Shown: in pieces, positions 1 through 15,200 of the stretch | How positions within the stretch are numbered: the stretch's first letter is position 1 | Layout of the letters: each line of letters begins with the position of its first letter | NCBI GenBank assembly: GCA_007922225.1 | Contig: ML679946.1 | Location: 93,293,313 to 93,357,312, forward strand | Origin: Emydura subglobosa | Lineage: Eukaryota; Chordata; Testudines; Chelidae | Direction of reading: 5' to 3' | DNA length: 64,000 nucleotides | Translations under genes and position numbers: made by a program | The notes under the pieces: generated by a model | Databases searched by the model: none | The model's input: only the letters and a program-made list of their open reading frames with translations | Told to the model about the DNA's origin: nothing

Positions 1-170
1 CTTAGCAAAATAAATTATTTGACTCCCATTTGGTTGATTTGCCTATATTTTTTCATTCACTTTATACATTATGGATTATGCCTGACATGCATCCTTATAA
101 ATTCTACAGACATTGTCCACAAGTGACTTAGAAATAAAGAACTGAATTTTGTCACTCAGTTCATACTTAC

Positions 171-250
171 GGGGTTTCCAACATGACTCTGCACACACTA
201 GCCATGGTGCTTAAACAATCTGTGGTATTTTCTATGGGTAAATTTTTATT
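171..250 (-). CDS. CYRIB: CYRIB coding exon, residues 212-238 (partial last codon)
   Basis: Reverse-strand exon of 80 nt. The acceptor is a pyrimidine-rich tract ending cacag before base 250, and the donor is gtaagt immediately after base 171. It reads [20 protein letters not shown] and continues RVMLET, then CC as two bases of the next codon (phase 2). The following exon, which should complete the proline codon, is not in the window. Confidence 0.95.
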
Positions 251-3200
251 CTGTGAAAGGAGAAATGAGTAATTCTATTCAGTATAATGAAAGTGTAATA
301 CTGTAAAACCTAGTACAATTCCAGGTCAGTGAACACTACCTCAGACTGAGTGCTCTAGTTAAAAACATACCCACACCCACCCCTTCTTCTAGGGGATAAG
401 AAACACTGCAGTACTGATAAACCTAGCTTTACCAATAAAGCCTTTACAATTAGTTGTTTTAAAACCACAGTGATAGTACCACCTCCATTATTAGAGATAC
501 CATACTATAGTTTCCATTTTTATACAGAACTTCTCACTGATTTTTGGAGAGTTTGCTTTTGCTATATTGATTTCAGTGGGAAGCTTAAATAATGGCATGA
601 CAGGCACCATTGAGAAAAAAGAAAAATCTGACCTTAAAATAAGATTCTATCTATATGGCTGGAGATCATTATCTGCTACAGTATTAAGAACACATTACTG
701 TTAATTTGAAAACAAAGTAACATTTTGCTTTAAAAAACTCCATAGGTTTAAATATAAATAATGGGTGTTTTTCTCAGTGATACCTGGGAAACTATGGGAA
801 TTAGTGAGCCAAGGCAATAATAGTGGTATATTGTGAATATCACGTCAGACACTTCAATAGGTAGTTAAAGGACAAATGGGGAAGTAATGGGATACTTTGA
901 TCCTATTCTATACCAGGTTCAAGATTTATTCTAACACACTTGTGTATCTAATCAAGTTTATGCTTGTATTGTTGTAATTACATTTTAACTTCTACATGTA
1001 TCAGAATAAAGCTCTCCTGGGATCGTTCTTTAAAAAAAAAAAACCCAAAACACAACGTTGCTTCCTTTTAATTTACTTCCTCAATTTCAAGCAGAGATCT
1101 TCACGTCCAATCTATTTCACACTTGGTTTCTAGAAACTCTTTTCAAGTATGGATATACGGTCAGAAAAGTGACTATCTAAAAATGCAGATTAGCATACAA
1201 TATACCCCAATGCACACCACGGCAACAGGCATCTGCTTCTTTACTGGATAAAATACGTTTTTTACTAGAAACAGCACAGACACAGTTATTGGGCGACAAA
1301 TTACAAGACATCTATGGGAAGGCCTATTCTACCATGGACAACCCTATCTGGAACCTATTCTACCATAGACAACATCAGCAAGACTGGCTGCATTTTTTTT
1401 TCTTCTGATTGTGTAAAAGGCAAAGATTTAATTTACAGATTCTAAATCGAGGATTACTACACACAGTGCCAGCAGAGTGCATTAGAGGGGTGTGATTTGT
1501 AGAGTGCTCTAATGTGCTGCACAGTAACTGCCCTGTATAGATACGCAGACTGCTGGCATGCTCTAAAAGGTACCCAGATTGCATTAACGTAGTCACGTGC
1601 AGTTAGAACACAAAATGTTAAAGCAATCTACAAATCATTCCCCTCTCTCCCTCTGGTGCACTTTGCTGCACCATGTAAACTAGCCCTAAGTCTTCAGCAA
1701 ATTTACCTGGAAGTTATTAGGACAGATATTCCCACAATAACTTCTTTACAGTCATCTTTCAGAGCACAGCTGCATTTTACAGTGCAACCTCCAAGTCAAA
1801 GAAAAACCTTTTCTCATATGCTTACCTCTGACACAAATTTTGTTGTGGCATCGCTTAAGGTTTTCAACATTGGCGTTGCTTCAGCATAAAATAAAGACAT
1901 TCTGTTTGCCAATTCGTTATTTACTTCATTTTCACCCTCTGCCTATAAACAAAGAAACAAAATTATATGTAATTGTTTTGTACCTTAAGAAACTGGATAA
2001 ACAGTTCTAGAAAGACAAAGAATTTAGTATTCAATGTTTTTCCACTTCCAGAGGTTACCTACTGGAACATTATTAATCCTCATACGGCTCAAAGTTCTTC
2101 TATAGTAGCTGAAGTCATTCTGTATAGCAGGATTTGTCATCTACAAAAAGTGAAAAAATGAATATATTTTAGTGACAGATGCTCAGTTACGATCCAGATG
2201 ACAAATTTTATGGAGATCAAATACTAAGAGGTATAGAACTTCCATTAACTCAGTGGAAGTATAGAGCACCTAGAACCTTGCAACCCCTGGATGTCTTTAG
2301 AAGTACCTACAGCATGTAAGATTTGCTGTTTTGATCAACATAATTTTTCAAAATAAAAACTGTGTGAGAGAAGAGTGGATGTTCTAATCTGATCCAGTTT
2401 GCCATCTTAATTGCCATAGGATTAGACCAGTGTGTCTAACTTCACTGCAACCTGGTTTTTGGGAAACTACCAGGAAAACTAAATAAGAACATAAGTGTAT
2501 ATATAATTACCCGAGTTAGCTGTCTTGATGGAGAGATATGTCAGAGTGAAATGGGGAGACAGAGAACCACAAAAATGTAGGGCTGGAAGAGACCTCAAGG
2601 AGTCCTCTAGTCCATCCTGAGCACCTGGTATAATTCACGTGGATTTAGGTCTTGTCTGCATTATGGATTTTTGCACTTGCAAAGGAACATTGGAGTAAAC
2701 TGCCTTTGCAGATGCCCTGCACCACGGTGACTTACTCCAGGAAGTAATTAACACTGAACCACCCCTCACTTTACAATGAAGCAGCGCATGTACATCGTGG
2801 GGTCCTCATTGGTGGAGTAGAAACACTGGTACAAAAATCCCTAATGCCGACAAGCCCGTAGCTTGGAAAATATCTGCACTGTACAATTACTTGCTCTAGA
2901 CTGTGGACATAAATAAACTATGTTCCAGGAGTCCTTTTTTTTTAGAAGCCAAAATTAAAATTGGTATTTGGGGGCTACTGTTTCCCTATGAAGATTAGAA
3001 AACTATATAATTTCTTAAAATTATTTGTATTATGGTAGCAAGGAGGGATCCGGGCTCCACTGTTCCAGGCACAGTACAAAGTTAGAGACAGTACCTGCCT
3101 GAAGAGTTTACAGAACTAGTGGTGGGTTTTGGTTTAAGTTTTCTTGACATTTCCATTATATATAGATTTCATTAACAGGGTTTAACAATTTATCATCAAC

Positions 3201-6200
3201 ATTTGTGCCAAGTTAAAGTTCTGTTTTCATGTTGAATATTAGTAGGCTGTTTGAAAATACTCAAAACAGAAATGTGAAAAGGATTACATTTCAAATAAGT
3301 ATGTTTTGTGCTTAGTGTTTTTCAAGTCTTATTTTCAAAAATTAAACTTGGAAATGGATCAGGCAAAAATATTTCTTGCTCTTTTTCTATTAAAAACAAA
3401 AAGAGAATTTTAGAAATGTTATATTGGTTACATGCAATTATTTTTAATTTAAAGGCAAATTTTTAATTTGAGGTTTAAGCACAGTGAAAGTACTCTTCTG
3501 TTAAAAAAAAAAATCACAGAATAGTTAGTATAGATACATATGGAAGATGTTAGTTTCATGCAACCTGACAGAAGCCAGGGAAATCGCCTTCGTTTCTTTT
3601 AATGTTGGTTAACTATTTCTTTCACATACTTAATTATATTAATTATTTTCAGAAATATGGGGCCAGATCTGATGCAGTGCAGCTCCTTTGTACCACATTG
3701 ACAGTGTATCCTGGCCTAAAGTCAATTTAATCAGCCTAGAGGGGATTTCACCCGTGCATGGGTGAACTTCCAGTGGCAAAGAGCCAATTTATGGGGCTCT
3801 TATTCCCTTGACGACTCTTCTTTCACTCCTGCTGATGTTTCAGGGAAAGCAGCATGGTCAGATGAAAAACAGCACCTGCTGAGAAGAGCATGTGCTACAC
3901 TAATCCCCAACTGCATTTTCAGTGCCCTGTGACCATTGCAGCCTGACGTTAAAGCAGCAATAAGGGAACCTAGCCCACATACAACTGCAGCAGGATATGG
4001 GGAGTGAAAAAAAGTGATCTTTAAATAATTTTTGCACACATACCTCCCTCAGCCTGCCCCTGACATTAGATCAGTGCAATTCAGCCACATTCCAGGATCT
4101 TGCCATGAGTGTTGACAATTACATGCAATGTCTATAGTACAAACGAAGCAATTCTCAATTTTTCCACAATACTTGATGAATGCTAGCATTCATCGAAAGA
4201 ATGAACTTTTCATTATCTACAGTATTTGAGGATTTCAAATATTAGGGAGCATCACAGAGGGACAGGCACAAACATCATTCTTTTTACAGATGAGGACATC
4301 AAGAGTAGTTAAGATGCTTGCCCAGTGTCACACACAGTCTGTGGCAGTGTCTGGAATGAAACACAGCGTTTTTTTCAAATCTCAGTCCTGGCCTCCTTTT
4401 AGTTGAACTGCCTATGTACAAACTGCATGGAAATTTACCTTGAGCTCATCAAATCGGAGTGTGAAATGAAGAATTTCTGCAAACTGCTTAGCAAGAGCCT
4501 GCTCTCGCTCCAGGTGCTGAGTCGGTGAATATGGGGTGCTCGTCAAGGCCCCCAACAGACCTCGCAATGCTGCCTCTAAACGAAGAAAAAAATCAAAACA
4601 TGTCAAACGCTGTCTGCTTGTACTGCGTATTAGTTGTTGGCTTAAATGCCAGAACGTATGGTAATTCCATAGTCTACAGTGAATTTTAAATTCAAATTAT
4701 CATTGGTTTTAATTACTTCTGAACTGCTGTTGATGATATAAAGCCTATATCTGACTAGATTCAACAAACGCATTTTTTCAAGTTGTTTCACGACTGTATT
4801 CAATTTTTGTTTGAAATTGACTTAACATTGAAGAGCTTTTCATATAGCAATATTAAATGAAATTACCAATGTGAAGGAACAGAAATTAACAGTCAAGACA
4901 AAATTTCCCTATCTACAAAGACCACAGCAAAAAACAGCAAATGTAGCTAGTAGTTAAAGAAGCCAAGCAACAATCTCATAAAATTTGGCAAGCTAAAGTT
5001 GTATTTAAAAAAACCCCTAACCTTTTCCATGAAATTATATTAATTAAAAGACACTTCAAGGTCATGTGATAAGACCACTTATTGGACCAGGAGAATGGAC
5101 TCTATGAAGGCCTCTGGTCCTACCTTATTTAGCTGGGTAATTGTCAGCATGTCAGATACTACGAGATCTTTTATAGTTTCTATTGTCAGTCGGAATGTTG
5201 TGAGTTCTAGTGTTTATGCTCATCTTTTTCTCCTGGTACGATCAAATGCCCTGTACTGAATACTGTCTAAAAGGGACTCCTCCATGCAAAGAAGGCTTGC
5301 AGGTAGTTCCTATGGTGGAGACAGTGATTTTCCAACTGTGACATTCTGCTCTACCATAGCTCCCTTGAATTTTCAGCTTTTTTCCAAATGGACTATGATA
5401 ACTTCTTCCTGTTTAGGTATACCCTTTGTAAAACTTCAAACGTATGTTCAAATTTATGTTATGGTTTGCTATTAAAGCAGATTATGCATTTCTGAGATTT
5501 CACAGAGTGAATTTCTAGCTGCTTCCTATGACATTGGCCTAACTGGCATCAAATTAGAGTCCAGAAGAAGGCTGAAAAAGGAGACAAATGAAATTATGCT
5601 GTAGAGCTAAAAGGCAGATCTCAGAAAGACTTAGAGAAAAATTGTGTCACTGGTAGAATACGAATAACAGTGCGCAGCACTATGTCTTGCCTAACAGAAG
5701 GAAGACTTATGGGAAATCCCAATTGGGAACAGGTCCTTATGTGACAGTCTAAAGTGACTCCTCTACAACTGTCTCTGGCACTGATGGAGGAAGGATGTAA
5801 CCCTGCTAGGATGTGACCTTCAATAAAGAATGTAGATGTTGCCACTCAATTTGGCTTTTTTCTTCAGTTTGATACAAAGCTGTGTATCACTGTCAGCCCA
5901 CTGACTTCATGGCAAGTGTCACAGAATGCTGCTGGGAGTATTCTGTCAAGCGGGGTTTTTTTTATACTATCCTCCTTCAATCACTGTGCTGGCTGCCGAT
6001 AAAACTCCATACGGCATTTAAGTTTGCCTTCTTGATTTATTCCTCTAAAGGAGTCTAGCCCCTCTCACTCTGAGACCTCCTCTTTGTGCCCCCGCTGAAT
6101 GTCACACAACACATGCTTAGATAGAGTGAGAAAGGGACACTGGTGGATCACCCTTATTTGTGCTAACTGAAAACAAAGTGCCAAGACTTCAGGAATTAGA

Positions 6201-9200
6201 GTATTTAATTGTAATACAACTAAGGCATGGAATTCTTTGACAACTCACAACCCTGCCATTTTGTTTTTAAATCCACGTTAAATTAAAGCCATATGACCTG
6301 CTTTTATTATTCATATTTTGTGAGCTGTTATTTTTTAGTCAGTGTTATTGCTCTGTGAAGTGCCATTGGATGCATTTGCTCAAATGGACTGCAGTAGTTA
6401 GTTTTGACTGGCTGGTAGATTTAGTCTTGGTTCACAGAGAGAAGACGGTTGACCATGCTAGCCTCAAGTTCAGCGACTGGCAGTAAAACTTCCAAAATTT
6501 CTAAGTTATTTGCAGCTTAACAAAAAGATTAAAACTGTTATAAATACATTGTAATCACAAATGAGATACTTTTAAATTAGGAACCAATTACATAAATAGC
6601 AAATTGATCCAGAAACAAAAAAGTTCTATTGCTCCATTTAAAGTATTTTTCTGTCGTTATTTTAACATATCAGATTTACACGAAGATAAATACATATAGC
6701 TAAGAAGCATATCATTCTTCTGAGAAATCAGAAATCAATGATGTGTCCTTTTAGAGGTATATAATGTAAGCACCTTGCTCTAGCCAACTGCACACTATAA
6801 TTTTCAGACGATTAAAAATTAATTTGTGTTTTAAATAGTCAGCCACACCTTCTGTTACTGATTAAAAATGTATACCAATACATGGTAGTATGTAGCACTG
6901 TATGACTACTCAGATTTATTCTCTCACATGCATAGGTGGCTTAGGAATGCTATTATCCTACTTTATTAAATGAATTGCACAGCTCATCTCCTCATTAGAG
7001 CACAAAGCAGGGAACATACTTCCCTTTGTCTCTTGCCAACATTTATTTAAGTTGCTCTTTACAGCATAGTGTTTTTTCCAAACAGAAAGAAGATTTTAAT
7101 GAGTTGTATGATAGTCATCTGGTTATAATGACTCTCTTAACATTTTGAGAGTATTCAAATACTTTAAATAGCAACATTTTTTGAAAGCTTACGATTTAGT
7201 TCACAGAGGATACATATGCACCTCTTCTGCAGTTATTTCCTTAGGGCTAGATTCTGCAAAACCTTACTTGCACAAATAGTTTCACTGACTTTAAAGGGAT
7301 GATACCCACGAGGTCTTGTAGGCTCTTGGCCTTATTTTGTAGAGAGTTTTAGTTGCTCCTGGCTTGAGACAAGTAAAAATGCAGGCAGATTTTAGTCTTC
7401 TTTATACAAGACCTAATAATGCACCTCAAACATAACTTGTGATCTCTGGCTAAGTCAACTGGCCATTGGGTTGAACTTTAACCTGCAAACAACCATTTGT
7501 ATGGAGTCTGCACTAATTTCATTTGCATTCTAGAATTAAACCCAGGTCCCCAGAAGTGAAAATCAAGAGCAATGTGAGAGAATGGACACAAATTGGTCTG
7601 CAGTGAACAATGAGTTAATTTAATCTCAGCTTCCCTCTCCTCTGAACAGTGGAAAGGCTATAAAAATGGCTGCTTTAAAGAATGGGGGAAAAAGGAATTA
7701 GGACAGTAGGATTCCACATGCAGGTGTCACAACGGGTTGAACCTTGAACTGGAGAACTAGTTTCCTTTATGAATATTAATTAATTTATTTTATTTTCTTG
7801 TTATAAACACTAATCATTGAGGAAAAAAATATTTTGGTAAAATGTTTTCTGCTGTCTCAGTCTACACGATGGTTCTCAACTGGCTAGTGTTCATAACAGT
7901 TGTAAGAAGGTCATAGAAAACTCCCATTCTCTTTCTTCCAGTCATCCACTGAAGTGAATTTTCTGCCACATGCAAATGAGCGAGGTGTGTTTTAAGATAA
8001 CAACAACACATCATAAACCACAATACAGATCCAGAGTACTCTTTTCTAATGTAAAAGATTCTAGGGCAGGGGTAGTCAACTATGGACCAAATCCAGACCA
8101 CCAGATGCTTTTGAACAGACCCCAAAATCTTTTTATTTACTTATTATTATCATTATTGTTTGGAGTTTTTTAAATTATTCTCTCTGGACTCTGGACCATG
8201 ACTATACCTAGACTAAGAAATTTGGACCTTGACAAAAAAAATAATTGACTACCCCTGTTCCAGGGTGCACGTATAAGGGTTGCAAGTGGCTGAATATACA
8301 GTGTAAGTTTGAACTACTGCACGCATTCGATGTACCACCCTGATGAACATAAGAATAGCCGTACTGGGTCAGATTTAATGATCCATCTAGCCCAGTATCC
8401 TGTCTTTCGAAAGCGGCCAATGACAGCTACTTCAGAGGGAATAAATATGACAGGGAATCACTGAGTGTTCCATCCCATCATCCACTCCCAGATTCTGGCA
8501 AACGGAGGCTAGGGACGCTCAGAGCATGGTGTTGCATCCCTACCCATTCTGGCTAATAGCCATCGATGAACCCATCCTTCATGAACTTATCTAATTCTTC
8601 TTTGAACCCTGTTATAGTTTTGGCCTTCACAATATCCCCGGTCAAAGAGTTCCACGGGTTGACTGTGTGTTGTATGAAGAAATACTTCCTTCTGTTTGTT
8701 TTAAACCCACTGTCTATTAATTTCATTGGGTGACGCCTAGTTCTTGTTTTATGTGAAGGAGTAAACATTTCCTTATTCACTTTCTCCACACTAATCAAGA
8801 TTTATAGATCTTTATCATATCCCTCTTAGTCATCTCGTTTCCAAGCTGAAAAGTCAGTCTTTTTAATCTGTCCTCATATGGAAGCTGCTCCATACCCCTA
8901 ATAATTTTTGTTGCCCTTCTCTGTACCTTTTCCAATTCCAATATATCTTTTTTGAGATGGGATGACAAAATCTGCACGTGGTATTCAAGATGTGGGCATA
9001 CCATGGATTTATACAATGGCATTATGATATTTTCTGTTTTATTATATATCCCTTTCCTAATGGTTCCTAACATTGATAGTTTTTTTGACAGCTGCTGCAC
9101 ATTTTGTGGATGTTTTCAGAGAACTATCCGCAATGACTCCAAGATCTCTTTCTTGAGTGGTAACAGCTATTTAGACTCCATCATTTTGTCTGTATAGTTG

Positions 9201-12200
9201 GGATTATGTTTTCCAGCATGCATTACTTTGTACTTATGAAAATTGAATTTCATCTGCCATTTTGTTGCCCAGTCACTCAGTTTTGTGAGATCCCCTTGTA
9301 ATTCTTCAAAGTCTGATTCGAACTTAACTATGTTGAGTAGTTTTGTATCATCTGCAAATTTTTCCACCTCACTGTTTAGCCCTTTTTCCAGATCATTTAT
9401 GAATATGTTGAATAGCACTGGTCCCAGTACAGATTCCTGGGGGATACCACTATTTACTCTCTCTATTGTGAAAACTGACCATTTATTCCTACCCTTTGTT
9501 TCCTACCCTTGTTTCCTAGGACCTTTCCTTTTATCCCATGACTGTTTATTTTGCTTAACAGCCTTTGGTGAGGGATTTTTGTCAAAAGCTTTCTGAAAGT
9601 CTAAGTACACTACATCCACTAAATCACCCTTGTCCACATTTGTTGACCCCCTCAGAGAATTCTAATAGATTGGTGAGGCATGATTTCCCTTTACAAAAGA
9701 CTCTTCCCCAACAAATCATGTTCACCTGTGTGTCTGATAATTCTGTTCTTTACCATAGTTTCGACCGATTTGCCTGGTACTGAAGTTCGGGTTACCGGCC
9801 TATAATTGCCAGGATCGCCTCTGGAGCCTTTTTTAAAAATTGGCATCACATTAGCTATCCTCCAATAACCTGGTATAGAAGCTGATTTAAATGATAGGTT
9901 ACATACCACAGTATGTAGTTCTGTAATTTTATATTTCAATTCTTTCAGAACTCTTGGGTGAATACCATCTGGTCCTGATAAATTATTACTGTTTAATTGA
10001 TAAATTTGTTCCAAAACCTCCTTAATCTGGGACATTTTCCTCAGATTTGTCACCTAAAAAGAATGACTCAGGTATGGGAATCTACCTCACTTCCTCTACA
10101 GTGAAGACAGATGCAAAAAATTAATTTAGTTTCTCTGCAATGGCCTTTTCTTCCTTGAGTGCTCCTTTAGCACATCAATTGTCCAGTGGCCTCTTTTAGC
10201 AGGCTTCTTGTTTTTGATGTATTTAAAATTTTTTTTGCTATTACTTTTTGAGTCTTTGGTTAGTATGAAGGATATCAAGACATTAGTTTACTACCTTTCA
10301 ACTTACCTAGCCTTTGAGAAAATTCATAGAATTTCTTTAGCTTGCCTACTAGTGGAACGACTGCACCCCATGCCTTCTCCTGCAACTTTTCGTCAGTGGG
10401 ATGTTGTATCGCCTTGAAAAATCAAACACATGCAGAAAGAAAAAAAAAAGTCACACCTATCTTAATAACAGGAATCAAGACTATGAAAATTTCCTTTCAT
10501 TCAAAACATGCATTAAAAGAGGTTGATCAGAGGTACTGATGGAAAACAAAAGAAGTGGGCAGTAATCTTTAGATTGTGGGAAGAAAACGGTTTTTCATGA
10601 CATTATGGTTGCAACCAGTGTCCTATTATGAGCCAAATTTTCACTGAAAAGTGGAAGCTGGTTTTTTTCATCACATACTGTACCTGTTGTGCACATTCTT
10701 TACACATACACACTGAAAATAATTTAGCACACTTTATGAACATAGTACTTAAGAGGCTGTAAAGACTATTGTACAATTACTTTTATATGGACTATTTTTA
10801 AGTTGCCTAAAACACAAAAAAGGCAACAATTTACACAGTACAGTTTACTTGGTCAAAATAACTGCTTTATTGGGATACTCCAAGGGAAGTAGTTTAGCTT
10901 AGTTTAATGATCATGGCTAGTACATAGTTAGTTTCAGTTACAACAATCAGTAATGGGTAATGGGGAGGGAGAACTGACCGCATTTAGCTCATGGAATTTT
11001 TATACAATCAAGACAATATCTCTGGCAGAATACAGCACCAGGAGAAAGTGACTAGACATTTCTGAGACATAGCTGAGATTATTTGGTATTCTGACAGTAG
11101 CTCTGGACAGGACTCCTCACAAAGTAAAAGTGCAAACGTCAGAACATTTGATATATAACACACTATATTAATTGCATTTAGCTCTGCAGAATTTTATCAT
11201 ATTTTGTAGGAAAACATTTGTTCAAAAATTAAACTGTATAACACTGAGTTCTAGAATAGTAAATTATTCAACAACAGCAATCAATCAAAATCTACATTTG
11301 CCATTTCGCTTAAAGGAGGAACACTATTCAAATATTAGCTATCCCCTTTGTACTTTTCAGATCACAAAATGAGAAATTCAAAAATGTAATTTTATGCAGA
11401 ATTTTAGTATAGCAATTTATTTAATACCATAAAATTATTTAGAAAAATGTTAGTGCAGTAAATATTAAACTTTAGAGTAATTTCCTTTCTCCCAAAACTA
11501 ACAGGAAGCATAATACATGCAAATAATATTATTAATTCTTCCCTTCCAGGCTTTAAGTTATTTGGGGAATTTAGTTTAAAAAAAAAAAAAAAAAAAAAAA
11601 AAGTTTGTTACTCTTAACCTTCCCTTCCCAGTCAAGGGAGATGAGAAGTGTACATATATCCTATAGGAAGGATACTAAAATTTTGAAAACAGACACTCTT
11701 GGTAAGAGTTGCTGTGTAAGATACCAACAGGCATGAAGTTTAGAAATTCTAATATTCACTATTTTAAGAGATTTCAATTCCCACTAATGGCTTTAACCAG
11801 AATTCTGCTCTTTGATTTGCATTCTTTGGAAGCCCCAGCATAATATCTGTGCACTGGTATATTTTTATTTTCATCTGTCTAGTTATACTGGTTATTACAT
11901 TGTTTCACTTCTTGTTCACTGTTTTCTTACATGTCTTGATGCAATCATTGTGTTTGGAACTACTACAAAGTTATTACTTTGGAACTAACGCTTATTAATT
12001 TTTTTAAAAAGTTAGCTGATTTCTAACAGTGTGAAGGTATAAGGTGGGAATTTTTGTATTAACACTTATTTTTCTCTTCTTTACTGGATCTCATCATTGT
12101 GGACATTCTCACAGTACTCAATGGTGTCCTGATATGGTATTTTAATTATATTTATATATAACTTAGTAGACTTTAGAAGTATGCTTTCTTATGCAGTTAT

Positions 12201-15200
12201 TCAAAGCTAGTTGTAGTAGTAATAGTCAACAGAACACCAAAAACTGCCTGAATCTCTTAAAGTCAATAAAAGACTTTGGGCTTAGCAGCCTGGTCATTCC
12301 AAACTGATTCACAAATCTTGACAGTGACACTGCATTATGATCATTCTGGTCTAAGTCAAGCCAAGCAGTTATCATGAAAGGTCCAAGTAGTGATTAAAAT
12401 CTTCAGAGGAGATTTAAAGTTTCAGGAGCCAAACAAATCCAGATTCACTAAACAGAACCAGAAAAGGCAGACAATACCCTGAACTGTACATAAATGAGTT
12501 GCTCCAGAATTTGCAGTTGTTATTGCAGATGGGAGAGATATGGGGTGAGCGCATTCGAACAGGTCTGTTTGGGTCACCACTTTAGGTTGCCTATATTGCC
12601 TACAACTGCCAAAAACAATTCTCCTGTCAACTGTGGCCAAAAGAGTTAATAGGATCATGGGATGCATAAAAGGGGGAATCTTGAGTAGGAATAGAGAGGT
12701 TATTTTACCTCTGTATTTGGCATTGGTGCGACTGCTGCTGGAATGGTTTTCGCCTTCCTCTGCAGCGTGGGGCACAGGTCACTTGCTGTTTTGAACTAGA
12801 TTAGATGGCAGATTCTCTGTAATTTGAAGTCATTAAATCAAGATTTGAGGACTTCAATAACTCAGCCAGAGGTTATGGGCTATTACATGAGAGGGTGGGT
12901 TAGGCTCTGTGGCCTGTGGTGTACATGAGGTCAGATTACATGACCATGATGGTCCCTTCTGGCCTTAAAGTCAGTCTATGAGTCAAGCAAATACTATGTC
13001 CAGTTCTGGTGCCCACAAATTCAAGAAGGATTTTGATGAATTGGAGAGGGTTCAGGAAAAAGCCATAATGATTAAAAGGTTAGAAAACATGCCTTATAGT
13101 GTTAGACTCAAAAAGCTCAATCTTATTAAATATATGCAGAACACATATTTAATAATGGGCTCTTCAATCTAGCAGAGAAAGGTATAACACAATCCCAAGG
13201 CTGGAAGTTGAAACTAGATGAATTTAGATTGGAAATAAGGCGTAAACTTTTAACAGCGAGTGTAATTAACTATTGGAACAATTTATCTTGTGGTGGATTC
13301 TCCATCAGAGAATTTTTAAATCAAGATTGGAGGCTTTTCTAAAAGACCTGCTCTAGGAATTATTTTGGGAACGTTCTCTGGCCTGTGCTATTCAGGAGGT
13401 CAGACCAAATGATCACAATGGTCCCTTCAACGTTAATAGTTTCTAACGTCAGAAGTTGTGCTCAGCTTTGCATTAAGGGCTGTTTGGGTCTGCAAAGTTT
13501 GACTTTTTTCTGGTTTATTTTCCTTTTAAATAAAAGTTGGACTTAAGAGCAGACCACAGAAGTACTTTGGGGTACCTTTTTAAACTCCATTGATGGTGAT
13601 GAGTATATAAAATTAGCTAACAAGTCTAGGCAACTTACTAAAGTAAGTAAAGTAACCTTTACTAAGTTGCAGTAGGGTTATCTCTGGAGAAGAGTAGTCA
13701 TGTTGGCCTGGCTGAGGAAGACAGTGGGAGTTCATATACTTTTGGGACATGCTGCATTGAGCTGAGAACTATGAATTCTTTAGGAATGGGGAGGATTGCC
13801 TGCCCCACCCTTTTATTGGACACAAGGAACAACTGGAACAAGCTATTAGAGAAAACATCACCCCAAATCTGGTTCTAGTATAGATACAACTATTAACATG
13901 TATTGTGGGATGTTTCTTGTCTCAAGATTTGCACAGCAAATTTTCTCAGGAAGCAAAATGATGGTTCCAACTGCCAGCCCTGCAAACTCATCTATTAATC
14001 TAAAAGCCAAGCTATGTTCTTTCTAGCTCATGCATTATCATAAGTAATAAAGATTCTGCAATTTCAGCTTAGTTAACGTGGTCAGACAGAATATTTTATA
14101 GTCTCCAACAGCTATGTTGGCAAGCACTAGAAAAGAAGAGTATAATAGTTGGTTTAGTCAGTAAAGTCAGCAAATGTTACTGAATACACACAGGAAGCAG
14201 ATTTCTGTCTCAGGCTAGAGACCCAAGATCCAGCAGCAAGAATCCTGTTAAGATAATACCTTTAGCGCAGGGGTGGGGAACCTTTTCCCTGCCAAGGGCC
14301 ATTTTGGTATGCCTACCGTCATTCGCGGGCCATGCCGCCGTGAAACCACGCCGCCGCCGCCGTGAAACCACGTCGCCGAAATGCCGCCGCCGTTTCCGCC
14401 TTTTCGGCGGCGCAGTTTTACAGTGTCCGCGGGGTGCCGTGGGCCAGCAAACGCCTCCGAACTCCCCCGCCGACGAAAATGGGCACACGGTGGCGGGGTT
14501 TCGGCGGCAAGCTTTCGGCGGTGCGCACTTCCTACCCGCCCGCGGGCCAGATCAAATTCTTTCGCGGGCCGGATCCGGCCCACGGGCCGGAGGTTCCCCA
14601 CCCCTGCTTTAGCGGAAACATTTTTTTTATTACTAAACTATGTGCATTTAATACAAAAGTTACTAAAGACAAATACGGAAACCAGTGATTTTTTAAAATA
14701 CATTTTAGAGTAGAACCATTCAAGGTAGAATATTTTCATTTAAGATTATTAATACAATAATCCCTGCCAGAGAAGCTGAAAATCAACTCTTTTATCTGTT
14801 CAGGGTTATGTACACCAACACCACTCTAAAGAACTGTGTGTATGATCACAAAATATCTAACAATGCTTTTTTACCTCTCGTATTTCGTGGCCAGCTCCTC
14901 TGTATGACTGTAAGTCTTCCAGGATTCCTTCTGCATCCTTTAGCACTACATTCACCTGATTATAAATTTCCTTTTCAGATTCTGTAGGTTGGGCATCTAA
15001 ACAGTAGGAGAGCATATTAAATAATGTATTTAACTGCCTGAATTTTTAAGAAGTCCATACTCATCTACAGGACAAAGTTCCTGTATTCTTGTATAATGAT
15101 TATTCCATTTACTGCATAAAGCCACCACTATATCTCTGAGAAAGGTCCCAAAAATAATTACAGTTGTATATTTTTTTCCATCGTTTGGGTTTGGAACCTT

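Noticed and set aside
14210..14723. Cluster of ORFs of 60-117 codons on both strands
   Set aside because: They overlap in several frames inside the GC-rich hAT element, where stop codons are rare by composition. No family motifs, and the bounds follow the transposon rather than a gene.
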